From Owenia fusiformis (Eukaryota; Annelida; Polychaeta; Sabellida; Oweniidae): 64,000 bases of DNA. The stretch covers positions 909,318 through 973,317 of the forward strand of contig CAIIXF020000012.1 in the NCBI GenBank assembly GCA_903813345.2, written 5' to 3'. The stretch's first letter is position 1. Every line of letters starts with the position of its first letter. Both the position numbers and the translations under genes were made by a program. The notes under the pieces are model-generated. The model was not told the origin of the DNA and did no database searches. It saw nothing but the letters and a program-made list of their open reading frames with translations. Of the stretch, positions 25,301-34,217 are shown piece by piece.

Positions 25301-28300
25301 CCAATCATCAACAGTTGTTGAATAATGAAGTTAGTTTCATTAGAGGGAAGAGCATCATGATAAACCATGACATCTCAAATCTTCTCAGCCCTGAGATGTT
25401 TCACGTGAAACAGAAAGATGCTATGAGTATCAGAATGGGGGAAGATGGTTAAATGATTATTTTGTCAGAGAATACTGTTTTGTTATATTCAAGTAAATGA
25501 CCAAAATCAAATCAAAATTTGGTTAGATTAGGGGTGGGGCTCGAACCATAACAAAGTTAACTTTCTTTTTCAATGACTTTTGTTAATTGGACACCACCCC
25601 TTAATACCTGAGTGATTTGAATGTGAAGCAAAGTTGTATTCCATTTAAATACATGGACTGCAGTAACTACAGGGTGGACCCATGAAAGCCCATGGTGGAC
25701 CAAACCATCAATGAAAAAATGAAGTGGCCAATTTTGATTTTAATGCTTCAGGTTTGAATTAACAATTTTAATCAACCACAAATGAAAATGTGACATAACA
25801 AGAATTAAAAAATACAAACACAGTAATTACAGACCTTTCATTTGATATACCCATTTAAAGCCAGTGAGCTAGTAAAGGAGAAGCCCCGATTAGCTGCACA
25901 GACGAGTAAATCTGATGACGATGACATTCTCAAGCATATATCTAAAGTGTATTCGTATTCACATAAGATAATGTGGGATACAGAAGAGAATAAGGCGTGT
26001 TCATATGGCCCTCCATTTACCGATGGCATCTCTAACGGTGCCAAATGGTACCCAGTGCTAGGTAACAATACTTGCTAACATACCATGGAAACAACATATT
26101 TCACTTTTTTCATTGACTCTGTAGAGGAAGTCCATGGTTTTTAACTCCATTTTTCAAAAATAAATACAATGTCATATAGTGTACTTACACAACTGTGTTT
26201 AAGTTAAGATCTTGATACTACCATCATGATAACCACTTGTGTATGTACATTCAGGCCTGTAGCCAGAATTTTCCAAGGGGGGTTCGTTTTTCCAAAAATT
26301 CTAGGGGGGTTCACTTTGGCAAATTTGTCCAAAGATCACTCAAAAAATAGTCAGAATGGTGAAAAACTGCATGATTTTGAAAGAAATTTTGGCCAGGTGG
26401 GGGTTCACCCGAACCCCTTGAACCCCCCCCCTGGCTACGGGCCTGAGATTGTAAAAACTCTCATTTGATAGGGTCATTACTTTTTAACTAACCTTTTTTG
26501 CTAAAGTAGACTTGAGTAGAATTATGCCTCAAACTAGACTTGAGTAGTATATGCCTCCAAATAGACTTGAGTAGTTGTGAGTAACTTTTTATTAACTTAT
26601 TCGCGTAGAGTTGAGTATGTATAGATGTAAACATATTACCATTTTAAAGTAGAATCGAGGTGGGAGACATTATTGAGTATATTATTCACTTGCTTAGGAT
26701 ATGGATAAATAATATTCCTTATGTTGTATTTGCAATTTAATACAAATGAGACTTGGACGTCCTTTTTTGGCACAGTCATAACTTACATATCCTGTATTAT
26801 TCTACTGTCACACGAACATTGACTTACAACAAGATTGTAAGTTAAGACAGAACAAAACTGAAGTAAATGATAACCCCCTATAACTCCCTATATTTGTGAT
26901 TTAAGACATGAAAATAAACCCAAGCCCTATAATTGAAAAACATGCCCGCAAGAGGTTTTAATAAACCTAGTACATATATATGAAAAACATGCATGCAAGA
27001 GGCTTTACAATTAAATTAAAACTCTGATTATTGCAGATATAGGGACATTTAAACATGTAATTTGAGCTAATATTTTTTTTATTTATTTGCATGGCTTATT
27101 ACGTCAGTGAATTTAACATAGGCACCATGGGCTATCAGATTTTTCTTCAGATGTGTGGACTGTCTAATTATTGTACTTTTATTGTAATTGTTCATTTTTA
27201 CCATAGTTTAATAATATTTAGCTACAGTAAATCTTGTGTATGTGGATACCTCGACATGTGAAACACTTTTTGACTCCCATGTTATCTGAACATGTTAATG
27301 TGAAAACCCTGAACTATTTTCAGCTGGTATCGAGTGTATTCACCTGGACAGATTTTACTGTTTCAGTTCTAATTTACCTTTTTGTACATGTAATGTGTAT
27401 GTGTTTGTTTTTAAACCGACCCTGGGTATTTTCATATATTACATGGTTATTTGGCATTCTGCTTTCTTCTAACTTAATTAACTCTCTGACTTGCTTTCTT
27501 TACATCCTCTTTCCATTGCTTTAAGCCAGGGTGGCAACAATTCTTTAATTGATCTGGTTTGTACTCCTTGTTATAGAGGTATTCTTGAAAATAAACATAT
27601 TAAAAATAAACACAAAGGTGTTTAATAAAATTGCCAATTTCAAATTTTAATTTTCCTGAAAATAAGGTCTTCCCAAAAAGGCCCATTTTTAAGGCCCAAT
27701 TAAAAAATTGCCCCCCCCCCCCAGTTTTTTTGCAGGTAACTCGAACACACTTCAGTCAGTTCAAGTTCCCTGCAAAGGATACCAAGACTGAGTATACTGT
27801 GCATATTCATATTCAATGTTGTAAATGTTGAAAGGAATTATTGTTTTATAAAATTACAAAATAAGATTTTAGAATTTAAAAAATGTCAATAAAAGATATA
27901 ATAATAATAATAATACTTATTTTGAATCATAATGATCAGATTATAAAATCTCTATGTAAATTATTTATTTGTTTAAAGACAGTTGAATATGATTTATTTA
28001 TTTATTTATTTTATTCCAATGTTCAAAATTTGTAAATAAACTGTTCTGTCAAATTATGTATTAATAACTCTCTTGTTGAACTATAGGTGGCATGCAAGAC
28101 TACAATTATATCACTGAAGGCTGCATGGAGGTTACACTAGGTAAGAGAAAAACAATTGTGATTATCTGAAAGTCCACAAAACCCATACATGTATTCTTAA
28201 TATTAAAGTTATTTATTCAAAATAAACACATAACACAAACAGTATTTGAATCAGTAAAACTATAAAAACACAAAAAGTTCTATACGTTATACCCTAGATT

Positions 28301-31300
28301 AGACCGTATGAGTAGATGGAGAGGCTTCTGCAATTATTCTGACACATAGGGCTGCTATGATTATCATTATCCCATCAAACTTATCCCATCGAATGAAGTT
28401 CGGAGGGATATAGGGAACGCCTCCGTCCGTCCGTCCGTCCGTCCGGGCAATAACTCAAATACCGTTGGCCCGATTTTGTTCATATTTTGTACACATATAC
28501 CCTATGGGGGTAGAAGTTCTGCTCGAAAGCTGATTTTCAAAATGGCTGCTCATTTAAAAATGGTGCCCATTTTAGTGCCGATTTTACAGTAATTAAGTGC
28601 AATATGTAAAACTGTAATAGCAATATGTTTTGTAGGACATTAATAAAACTAGAAATGTAAATATTAAAAAAGTACATGGCAGCCATCTTGAAAAATGGCG
28701 GCCTTTACTCGTTATTTTACGATTTTTGCTGTAACTCGAAAAGTAGTGGAGCGATTTTGTTCATATTTGGTATATGAATACTAAAAGCATGGCACACTGT
28801 ATAATGACACTTTTGGTAGAAGGCGGCCATTTTGAAAAATGGCGGACATTTTTGAAAAATGGCGGCCATTTTAACATATTTTACTATAACTCAAAAAGTT
28901 AGGGAGTGATTTTGTTCATATTTGGTATGTGAATACTATAAGCATGGCACACTGACTAATGATACTTTTGGTAGAAGGTGGCTATTTTGAAAAATGGCTG
29001 CCATTTTTGCTATATACTTTGTTTGTAAAAATGCCAGCCATGGCTGTTCGATGGGATTCGCTACGTTTTGGTGTTGCCGTTGTTCTGGTTATATTCCCAA
29101 ACACTCCAAAAATCATCACCATGAACAACAATGTTGCCTCTGTGTGATTTAAGTAGAATTTCTCACATTTGCGCTCCATTTATGGAGAAATTATAGTCCA
29201 AAGGTTCTCATTAGTACACAGAAAGATGGCGCCCCATGTATATAAGAACACTTAAAAATTGAAATTGAACATTTATACAATAAAAGGGATGATCAAAATT
29301 ATGTATCTGGATAAAAGTGTTGTCAATTTTTCTAATCAAAAACTCAAAAATGAGAGCATTTAATTGACAGAATACATGTACAATACATGTATCAACAACT
29401 GTTTACATAAAGAAGGTATAATCACCAAATGTATACTGTTGTTACAGAGATAGGATGTTGCAAGTTCCCCAATGCGTCAACTCTACCTGACTACTGGGTG
29501 GAAAACAAGGATGCTCTTGTAAACTACCTCATGACTGCTCAAATGGGTAAGAAAAATCTAAAGAAAAACGTTATTCTTGTACCTGGTGACACAAAAAATG
29601 TTTAATGTAAGGTGGGTGTCATTGTTTGTGTCACCTCGTATATGGGTCAGTATGTTAGCACAGTAAAACCTGTATATCTGAACACATCTGTAGTGTGAAC
29701 AGCTCTCAAGATTAACACTAAATTCCACATGTAACTCTTGTTATCATATCTTCTGGTTTCATTTTGAAATACATGTATAGGGTGATCCCAAAAAGCTGAA
29801 TTTTCAGCTCACCCAGTACCTGCTTTCATACTTTATCCACATAATGGGATCTTCTTAATGCATTGATTATGTTTTCTACTTTTAGGTGTGAAAGGCTACG
29901 TTTCTCAAAATAACACAGATCCCGTAAGCAATGCTAAGATCTACATTGATGACAGAGATCGTTACGTGAACTCAACTCGTAATGGAGAATACTGGAAACT
30001 TGTACTGCCTGGAACATACAAAGTCAAGGTGGGGATATAAATATTACAAAGTCAAGGTGGGGATATAAAATGTTGCAAAGTCAAGGTGGGGATATAAAAT
30101 GTTGCAAAGTCAAGGTGGGGATATAAAATGTTGCAAAGTCAAGGTGGGGATATAAAATGTTGCAAAGTCAAGGTGGGGATATAAAATGTTGCAAAGTCAA
30201 GGTGGGGATATAAAATGTTGCAAAGTCAAGTTGGGAATACAAAATGTTCTAAAGTCAAGGTGGGGATATAAATGTTTCAAAGTCAAGGTGGGAATACAAA
30301 ATTTTACAAAGTCAAGGTGGAGATATAAATGCTCCAAAGTCAAGGGGGATATAAATATTACAAAGTCAAGGTGGGGATATAAAATGTTGCAAAGTCAAGG
30401 TAGAAACATAAAATGTTGCAAAGTCAAGGTGAGGATATAAATATTCGGAAGTCAAGATGGGGATAAAAAATGTTGCAAAGTCAATGTGGGAATATAAAAT
30501 GTTGCATTTTCTATTGGTGAATGTATGCTTGTAATATTCCATTCTTAGGATAGACATTCATTTTTGATTACCACTCTCATCCTGGAATTTCCCTTTGACT
30601 TTGAAATAGTAAAAACAACACTAAAATATGGTTTATTTGAGTTAAAGTAAATGTTTGGCAGTTTATATCAAAATAACTAATATATGTATGTGGCAAACTG
30701 TATGAGCCAGGGGTCTATTTCTCCAAACTCCGTAAAGTTACGGACCCGTAGAGTTACGATTTCCATAAAATTTAAAAAGTTACGAGAAAGATGCGGAGTT
30801 TCAAATTGCATTTCTCCAAACTCCGTATCGTAATCGTATCTTAGTCCGCAAAGTTACGGAGGTATGACGTCATTGTGCATTGTACTCAATAGCAATGTAA
30901 AGACATTTTATTTAAAAACAATATTTTCATAAAAAATCAAAATGGAGTTGCAAAATCCAGCACTGAGCATATTCTGTCGTCCATTTTTGGACGTTCTATG
31001 CGTTACACTTAATTTCTCAGTATGTGGACGTTCATATAGGGTAAAATACAAAGAAAAACAAGTAAAAGTAATTAAACTTAATTAGTGAAATCATTGAATC
31101 TTGGTGAGTATGAAAACTCTAAAAATGAAAGAGACGAAGAATTCTCGCGTCGGTGATATCTTCCTCCCCCTGGGAATAATTGATCCTATTCGCTATTGAA
31201 TAATACAAATGCTGTTTTGAATAAGTTTCAGTTGTATGCCAATAATTTCTCAAATTGTGTATGGAGTTTGGTCGGGTCTGTGAATAAGATGTCTACTTCG

Positions 31301-32806
31301 ACGTTTGAAACACTAGTTATAATGATTTACTTGATGAAAAAACTCAGACTTTACTCAGTAGCAATGTAAAGAAATTTTTTATAAAAAATAGAAATATTCT
31401 CATAAAAATCAAAATGGAATTGCAACATCCAGCAGTTAGTAGAAGCGTTGTATATTATGGTATTTCTAGATCATTTAAAGATAATACATGGAAGATACGT
31501 TAGTTTTCCAGTGGTGTGTGGGATTAAACCTTTTTCAAGTCAGAACACAACTGTGCGTTATATTGATTGCTAGTCTGTGAACATATTCTGTCATCCAATT
31601 TTGACGTTAAAAATACATACCGGTCCAATTTTTGACTAAATTAAAAACATGTTGAAATTTGGATTTTATTGTGGTATGATTAAAGAATAATGAAAGAAAG
31701 AAAATGAAGTGCTGATTATGCACCCAGCTATTTAATATTCACAAATATATACGTTACCGTAATGCCATCAATCTGGGTAAATATTTTGTCATCTGTCATT
31801 AAAATTAAATTCAATGCGTTCTGAGACCCCGAAAGATTTGTTTCAAGGAGAAACACTGTAATTGAGATTTTCAAGTTGACGTTATCAAAATTAGTAGTAA
31901 AATCCCTGCGACCTGCACTGAAAGTTATCTTTTAATTTGGTGCAGCTCGAAGGGATTTTACTACCACCATCCGACCTCTCTGCCTCAAGTTGAAGGGTTG
32001 ACCCAATAAGTTTGTCTACTTCCTTATGCGTTTTCGGAGACGGCTCCCAATTACCCACGGATATTATAGCGATTCGCGAACTCTTCTCACCCTACTTAAT
32101 CGGTTTTGATTTCTATATACCTCCTAAGAGCTGCCATTTTGGTATAGCAGGTACGTGGTACTGATGCAGGTAACCATAGTAATCATTATGCAATAGAATG
32201 GAAATTCATCCGTAAATAGTTATGGACAGGGTCTGAGGTGCCTATAAAGTTACGGAAAAAGAAGGCTATGACGTCATGAATATCGTAAACTTACGGAAAT
32301 CCAACTAAATTTCGTAAATCTACGATTGTTTCGAGAAATGCAATCTTTCCGTAAGTTTGGGAAAGAACAATGGACTTACGGATCCGTAATTTTACGGAGT
32401 TTGGAGAAATAGACCCCAGAGCCTAAAATACCATACCATACATTACGATGTTATTAGATTAGAAGAATTGATATTACTTTTAAAAATGAAGATCCATATT
32501 TAATTTTGTATACCTAAAAATCTGAAGAAAAATACAATATGGAAATTGCATCAACTCATTATTTAAGCAATTTTATAAAAATCTATAATTAGTGAAAATA
32601 ACAAGTGTAATACATTCTACTTTCAGGCCCAAGCTGATGGCTTCCGCTCATCTGAGCAAACTGTGACAGTTCCTGAATCAGGTCCTATTGTCGTAAACTT
32701 CACCTTATTCCCAGGGCAGGATCCAACAGGTGGCGCTACTAGCATTCCAGTCATTTCTAGCCTCGTTCTGACTCTGTTAACATTACTTAGTCAAATATTA
32801 TCATGA
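1230..32806 (+). CDS. Carboxypeptidase M-like, GPI-anchored metallocarboxypeptidase (M14), whole gene span
   Basis: Joining exons 1230-1389, 4337-4434, 4896-5083, 22070-22254, one of four exon 5 versions, 28087-28140, 29448-29546, 29886-30028 and 32627-32806 gives one open frame (427 residues with exon 5A; human CPM is 443). All junctions are GT-AG and all phases agree. The first residues [16 protein letters not shown] look like a signal peptide. Zinc-site HGNE sits at the end of exon 2 and the third ligand His in ANLHGG in exon 4; DLNRNF carries the substrate-binding Arg; GGMQDYNY and EVTLE carry the expected Tyr and catalytic Glu. Exons 7-9 encode the transthyretin-like domain. The C-terminus (GGATS followed by a hydrophobic tail with no basic end) resembles a GPI signal. 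The family removes C-terminal Arg/Lys from peptides at the cell surface. The M subtype is inferred from length, order and the tail; a secreted N/E-type relative is the alternative. Confidence 0.93.
1384..1611 (+). repeat. 30-bp tandem array seeded at exon 1 donor
   Basis: About seven units of 30 bp with consensus GTGCAAGG-AG-TTGCAAG-GGGAATTCAG. The first unit begins at the exon end GTGCAAG|GTATGTGGCAAG, so the copied segment includes the exon edge and the donor junction. Several copies keep CAAGG but lose the following T. Copies are visibly diverged, which suggests an older array. Confidence 0.85.
1622..4220. repeat. 21-bp satellite (AGAGAAGATGTATCATGGAAT)n minus one base type
   Basis: About 120 units of 21 bp, with consensus GAAGATGTATCATGGAATAG plus A. 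Because 21 is a multiple of three and the unit lacks stops in several frames, long spurious open frames appear on both strands. A 273-bp higher-order block (13 units) is duplicated around 2987-3256 and 3260-3526. It lies in intron 1 of the carboxypeptidase gene. No link to an exon edge is seen. Confidence 0.95.
4337..4434 (+). CDS. Carboxypeptidase exon 2 (zinc ligands HxxE)
   Basis: It follows acceptor TTTTTTAG and encodes [10 protein letters not shown] through [11 protein letters not shown], the most recognisable block of the M14 B/N/E family. The His and Glu of HGNE are the first two zinc ligands. The donor GAG|GTATGC is at 4434/4435, phase 0. Confidence 0.92.
4554..4744 (+). mobile_element. 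Short TIR element (CAGGCCCGTAGCCAG ends), copy 1
   Basis: This 191-bp element starts CAGGCCCGTAGCCAG and ends CTGGCTACGTGCCTG. Its interior is a G-run/C-run foldable region with repeated GAACCCCC. AAGGG flanks both ends and may be a target-site repeat. An inverted copy lies at 26252-26445. CAG...CTG ends would suit a hAT-type MITE, but the family is not certain. Confidence 0.75.
4896..5083 (+). CDS. Carboxypeptidase exon 3
   Basis: It follows acceptor TTCCAG and encodes [19 protein letters not shown] through [16 protein letters not shown] and ends in CGGIVG plus two bases of an Arg codon. Joined to exon 4 it reads [15 protein letters not shown], matching the family without gap. The donor is GGGAG|GTTGGT. 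The last 53 exon bases (5031-5083) are the exonic part of the 98-bp satellite unit that fills the next intron. Confidence 0.92.
5031..21694 (+). repeat. 98-bp satellite array seeded at exon 3 donor
   Basis: About 160 units of 98 bp fill the intron between exons 3 and 4, interrupted once by the insertion at 19315-20114. Each unit has 53 bases identical or nearly so to the end of exon 3 (from TATGCCTACC to GTAGGGAG), then the donor GTTGGTAC, then 45 intronic bases ending ACCTATTACATGTA. The first unit is the real exon end. Copies differ at a few recurring positions (CATTGCC/CAGTACC/CACTGCC; TTTAATG/TTTTATG; GCC/GTC), which shows patchy homogenisation. Two units have a 5-bp CCTAG-type insertion (near 15263 and 18796). 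Confidence 0.97.
19315..20114. mobile_element. Solo LTR-like insertion inside the 98-bp array
   Basis: Exactly 800 bp begins TGTTAC and ends GTAACA, flanked by GTAA on both sides (19311-19314 and 20115-20118); a single GTAA is present in uninterrupted units. TG...CA ends with a short inverted repeat and a 4-bp target repeat fit a solo LTR of a retrotransposon fossil. No internal retroelement coding region is present. The insertion is younger than the surrounding array units. A MITE with short ends is the alternative. Confidence 0.6.
22070..22254 (+). CDS. Carboxypeptidase exon 4
   Basis: It follows acceptor TATTTCCAG and encodes [16 protein letters not shown], then [21 protein letters not shown]. 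It carries the substrate-binding NR pair and the third zinc His. It ends phase 1 at G|GTATGT. It is separated from exon 3 by about 17 kb, nearly all of it the 98-bp array. Confidence 0.93.
22304..22482. mobile_element. Short TIR element (GGGCGTAGC ends)
   Basis: It begins GGGGCGTAGCC and ends GCTACGCCC, about 180 bp, AT-rich inside, without coding potential. It lies in the intron after exon 4. The ends resemble the 'cgtagcc' ends of the 4554 family, so the two may be related. Confidence 0.45.
22483..23109. other. Intron between exon 4 and exon 5A
   Basis: AT-rich intron sequence upstream of alternative exon 5A. I see no exon, repeat or RNA gene in it. Confidence 0.4.
23110..23286 (+). CDS. 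Carboxypeptidase alternative exon 5A
   Basis: This 177-nt phase 1-1 exon encodes 59 residues: [15 protein letters not shown], then YSFSHRTM, one Cys in AACDG, then [16 protein letters not shown]. It aligns to the human CPM segment with TPDDDVFQYLAHTY and FPNGVTNGYSWYPLQG. It is flanked by TTTAG and G|GTATCA and is the first of four homologous versions. It carries an extra Cys (HICKV) not seen in the others. Confidence 0.9.
23287..23660 (+). repeat. About 21-bp tandem array next to exon 5A donor
   Basis: Roughly 16 diverged units of CCCATAYCYTACAGTATCGA type start directly after exon 5A. The exon end and donor, TACCCCTTAACAG|GTATCAC, read like a gapped version of the unit (TACCC-TACAG-TATCGACCC). 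The units have ACAGT rather than ACAGGT, so the junction link is weaker than for the other arrays. Confidence 0.75.
23838..23863 (+). promoter_or_regulatory. Repeated intronic motif between exons 5A and 5B
   Basis: A stretch with core TCTTTCACTGCATTG is repeated with about three differences over 27-28 bases in the next intron (24458-24484). A further partial copy is at 24401-24415. It could be a splicing element or a relic of exon-intron duplication. Confidence 0.35.
24057..24224 (+). CDS. Carboxypeptidase alternative exon 5B
   Basis: This 168-nt phase 1-1 exon encodes 56 residues: [46 protein letters not shown]. It is clearly closest to 5A (shared TMHQGA) and the two look like the youngest duplicates. 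The usual WYPL is WYTA here. Confidence 0.9.
24225..24927. other. Intron between exons 5B and 5C
   Basis: It holds three related motif copies, TCTTTCAYTGCATTG at 24401-24415 and 24469-24483 and TCTTTTACTGCAATG at 24490-24503. The rest is AT-rich with no exon seen. Confidence 0.4.
24928..25107 (+). CDS. Carboxypeptidase alternative exon 5C
   Basis: This 180-nt phase 1-1 exon encodes 60 residues: [44 protein letters not shown]. It lies between ATTTTAG and G|GTATGA. It shares MWD and GISNGA with 5D, so the four exons fall into an A/B pair and a C/D pair. Confidence 0.9.
25861..26061 (+). CDS. Carboxypeptidase alternative exon 5D
   Basis: This 201-nt phase 1-1 exon encodes 67 residues. It is the longest version, with an extended basic N-terminal part ([18 protein letters not shown]) before [19 protein letters not shown], and [16 protein letters not shown]. 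Acceptor TTTAAAG is weak in pyrimidines compared with the other three. It is followed by 2.0 kb of intron before exon 6. Confidence 0.88.
26252..26445 (-). mobile_element. Short TIR element (CAGGCCCGTAGCCAG ends), copy 2 inverted
   Basis: This is the reverse complement of the element at 4554-4744, with the same ends (CAGGCCTGTAGCCAG and CTGGCTACGGGCCTG) and the same interior, including GAACCCC runs. Two copies in opposite orientation in one gene show an interspersed family. Confidence 0.75.
26446..28086. other. Intron between exons 5D and 6
   Basis: AT-rich intron. It holds a small degenerate repeat of 'tagacttgagtag' (about 26505-26575), a run of 12 C (27711-27722) and ATTT tracts near 27990. 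I find no supported exon. Confidence 0.4.
28087..28140 (+). CDS. Carboxypeptidase exon 6 (catalytic Glu)
   Basis: This 54-nt exon encodes [18 protein letters not shown] and, with exon 7, [12 protein letters not shown]. The DYNY Tyr and the EVTLE Glu match the S1' Tyr and the general base Glu of the family. It is phase 1 at both ends, so it joins any of the four exon 5 versions. Confidence 0.92.
   Translation: MACKTTIISLKAAWRLH
28381..29090 (+). mobile_element. CCGT-microsatellite/core-repeat element (pearl/HINE-like), copy 1
   Basis: It starts TTATCCCATCGAATGAAGTTC, has five CCGT tetramers, a conserved stretch (ACTCAAATACCGTTGGCCCG), two tandem core units of about 130 bp containing GGCGGCCATTTTGAAAAATG, and ends after GTTCGATGGGATTCGCTACG. 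The start and end share an inverted CCCATCGAA. A longer copy lies at 53277-54863. A tetranucleotide tract plus tandem core repeats is the structure of bivalve 'pearl' and other Helentron-derived elements. Assignment is by architecture only. Confidence 0.7.
29091..29447. other. Intron 6 remainder
   Basis: AT-rich intron sequence before exon 7. No feature is seen. Confidence 0.35.
29448..29546 (+). CDS. Carboxypeptidase exon 7
   Basis: This 99-nt phase 1-1 exon encodes [17 protein letters not shown], then NYLMTAQMG. It covers the end of the catalytic domain and the linker to the transthyretin-like domain. The acceptor is TTACAG and the donor is ATGG|GTAAGA. Confidence 0.9.
29661..29730. mobile_element. 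Fragment of a CAGTAAAACCT-type MITE
   Basis: CAGTAAAACCTGTATATCTG followed by GAACAC-type sequence resembles the left end of the MITE at 34041-34217. No right end is seen. Confidence 0.35.
29886..30028 (+). CDS. Carboxypeptidase exon 8 (transthyretin-like domain)
   Basis: It encodes [18 protein letters not shown], then [19 protein letters not shown], the first strands of the regulatory-like subdomain typical of the N/E carboxypeptidases. The donor AAG|GTGGGG is the seed of the 29-bp array starting at once downstream. Confidence 0.92.
30014..30510 (+). repeat. 29-bp tandem array seeded at exon 8 donor
   Basis: About 17 units of TACAAAGTCAAGGTGGGGATATAAATATT type (written here as ACAAAGTCAAG then GTGGGGATATAAA). 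The first unit is the true exon end ACATACAAAGTCAAG|GTGGGGAT. Most copies keep the AAG|GTGGGG junction. Later copies are more diverged. Confidence 0.93.
30709..32418. mobile_element. 1.7-kb non-autonomous TIR DNA transposon
   Basis: The ends are inverted copies: GGGGTCTATTTCTCCAAACT from 30710 and its complement ending at 32417, with similarity continuing through CCGTAA and GGATCCGTAA. GAGCC flanks both sides (30704-30708 and 32419-32423), a probable 5-bp target repeat. Inside are subterminal TTACGGA repeats and a direct repeat of AAATCAAAATGGA (about 30936 and 31405). No transposase frame is present. It sits in intron 8 of the carboxypeptidase gene. Confidence 0.85.
32627..32806 (+). CDS. 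Carboxypeptidase exon 9 (C-terminal exon, probable GPI signal)
   Basis: It follows acceptor TTTCAG and encodes [29 protein letters not shown], then GGATS and a hydrophobic tail ending LLSQILS and TGA at 32804-32806. Small residues followed by a short hydrophobic C-terminus is the usual GPI-attachment layout, as in CPM. Confidence 0.9.
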   Translation, partial: AQADGFRSSEQTVTVPESGPIVVNFTLFPGQDPTGGATSIPVISSLVLTLLTLLSQILS

Positions 32807-32821
32807 AGCTGTATCTGTAAG

Positions 32822-33437
32822 CACTAGCGTAGCCAGAATGAGGCAGACGAGGCGCTTTTTTACATCCTTTGAGAAATATTCTTCTTTCTTTGAAGTTTTA
32901 CTGATTTCGGAACCCAGAAGGATGAAAATTATTCTCATAAGACGATTTTCCAATCAGGCAGTCGAGGTGTTTGCCCCGTCACTTTTGAACAAGTTGGGGA
33001 AAAAATTTCGCCTCATCACTTTTTCCTTCACGCCACTGGTATATAAAGGACGATTCTCGGTTTGGAGAACAGCCTCCTGGGCTAAAAAAAAATTCATGAA
33101 AAATATAGAAATATTACCCAAATTAAACTATGAATATTCAAAAGAGGACAATTAAATCTACAAGATGTAAAAATAACAAATTGGTCTGAAGCAGGGATAA
33201 TGCTCAAATAGACCGATTCAATAAAATACAAGTCTCGATTTGGGGAAAGAAGTTCATCAGTGTACTGCGCTAATAGTTTTTTGCGAAAAATCTAGAAATA
33301 TTACCCAAATTAAATTATGACTATTCAAAAGAAGACATTCAAATCTATATTATGTAAAAAAATCAAATTTGTCCGAAGCAGGGATAATGCTCATTTAGAT
33401 TGATGAACTTCGTTCTCCAAACCGAGAATCGTCCTTT
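32822..33437. repeat. Repetitive element with 26-bp inverted pair and 120-bp direct pair
   Basis: AAAGGACGATTCTCGGTTTG and six further bases (33045-33070) recur as a perfect complement at 33412-33437. Between them a unit of about 120 bp containing AGAAATATTACCCAAATTAA and GAAGCAGGGATAATGCTCA occurs twice (from about 33092 and 33290). The element begins soon after the carboxypeptidase stop, in its 3' region. Outer limits are uncertain. Confidence 0.6.
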
Positions 33438-34040
33438 GGATTTAGTTTGAGGATATTTTGTATCATGTCGATGTACCCATAGTATATTTTATGGTGCAAA
33501 ACAATATTACAATATTGTAACTATGGGTCCATTTTGTCTCATTATGGAGCCTACTTCAGGGGCAAAACTAGACTCACCATTATTTTATAAAAACATATAT
33601 ATACAGATGATATTGTCAATCAAAACTGTGGACAAGTCAAAATTATGTTATCATATTTCATCCTTTGCCTTGCCAATTCAAAATTATTTTGAAATTCACT
33701 AAAGTTGCTTTAGATTTTACAATTTATGCAGATTTTACAAGAGTATGCTTGAGAATATGTTTTTGTTAGTCTACACTACTTAATACCAGAATGTACAACT
33801 TGAATAATACGATAAAAATAGTAAAATCCCTGCAAAAGATGCTCTTGCATTTAATGAGGTTACTGAAACGCCATCTATAGAAATGTGCCTTTTTATATTT
33901 TGTGCCTTTGCTCCACATTGTGTAATAATGTTAAACACATTTCTTGTTGGCCAATGTTGGATTTAATCAAGTTGAGATTTTTTAATTTCAGTCATATTGT
34001 GTATTCCACATACACTCAATTCATTTCATAATTTTATATA
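33438..34040. other. 3' flank of the carboxypeptidase gene
   Basis: AT-rich non-coding sequence, probably 3' untranslated or intergenic. No gene is seen. Confidence 0.35.
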
Positions 34041-34217
34041 CAGTAAAACCTACGTAAAGTGAAGACCTGTGGAGCAACAAAAATTAGTTCACTTTATGGA
34101 AGTGTTCACTGCAGAGAGACAATTTACATAGCACTCAGTAGAGTATGTGCTGAGAAGAGGTGTTCACTAGACACAAGTGTTCACTAGAAAGAGGTGTTCA
34201 CTAAGACAGGTTTTCTG
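34041..34217. mobile_element. Mariner-type MITE
   Basis: The ends CAGTAAAACCT (34041-34051) and AGGTTTTCTG (34208-34217) are inverted and TA flanks both. The 177-bp interior has repeated GTGTTCACT motifs and no coding region. TA target and CAGTAAAACCT ends fit Tc1/mariner-derived MITEs. Confidence 0.65.

Noticed and set aside
32838-33155. 105-codon frame downstream of the carboxypeptidase
   Set aside because: It lies within a repetitive element with inverted and direct repeats and matches no known protein.
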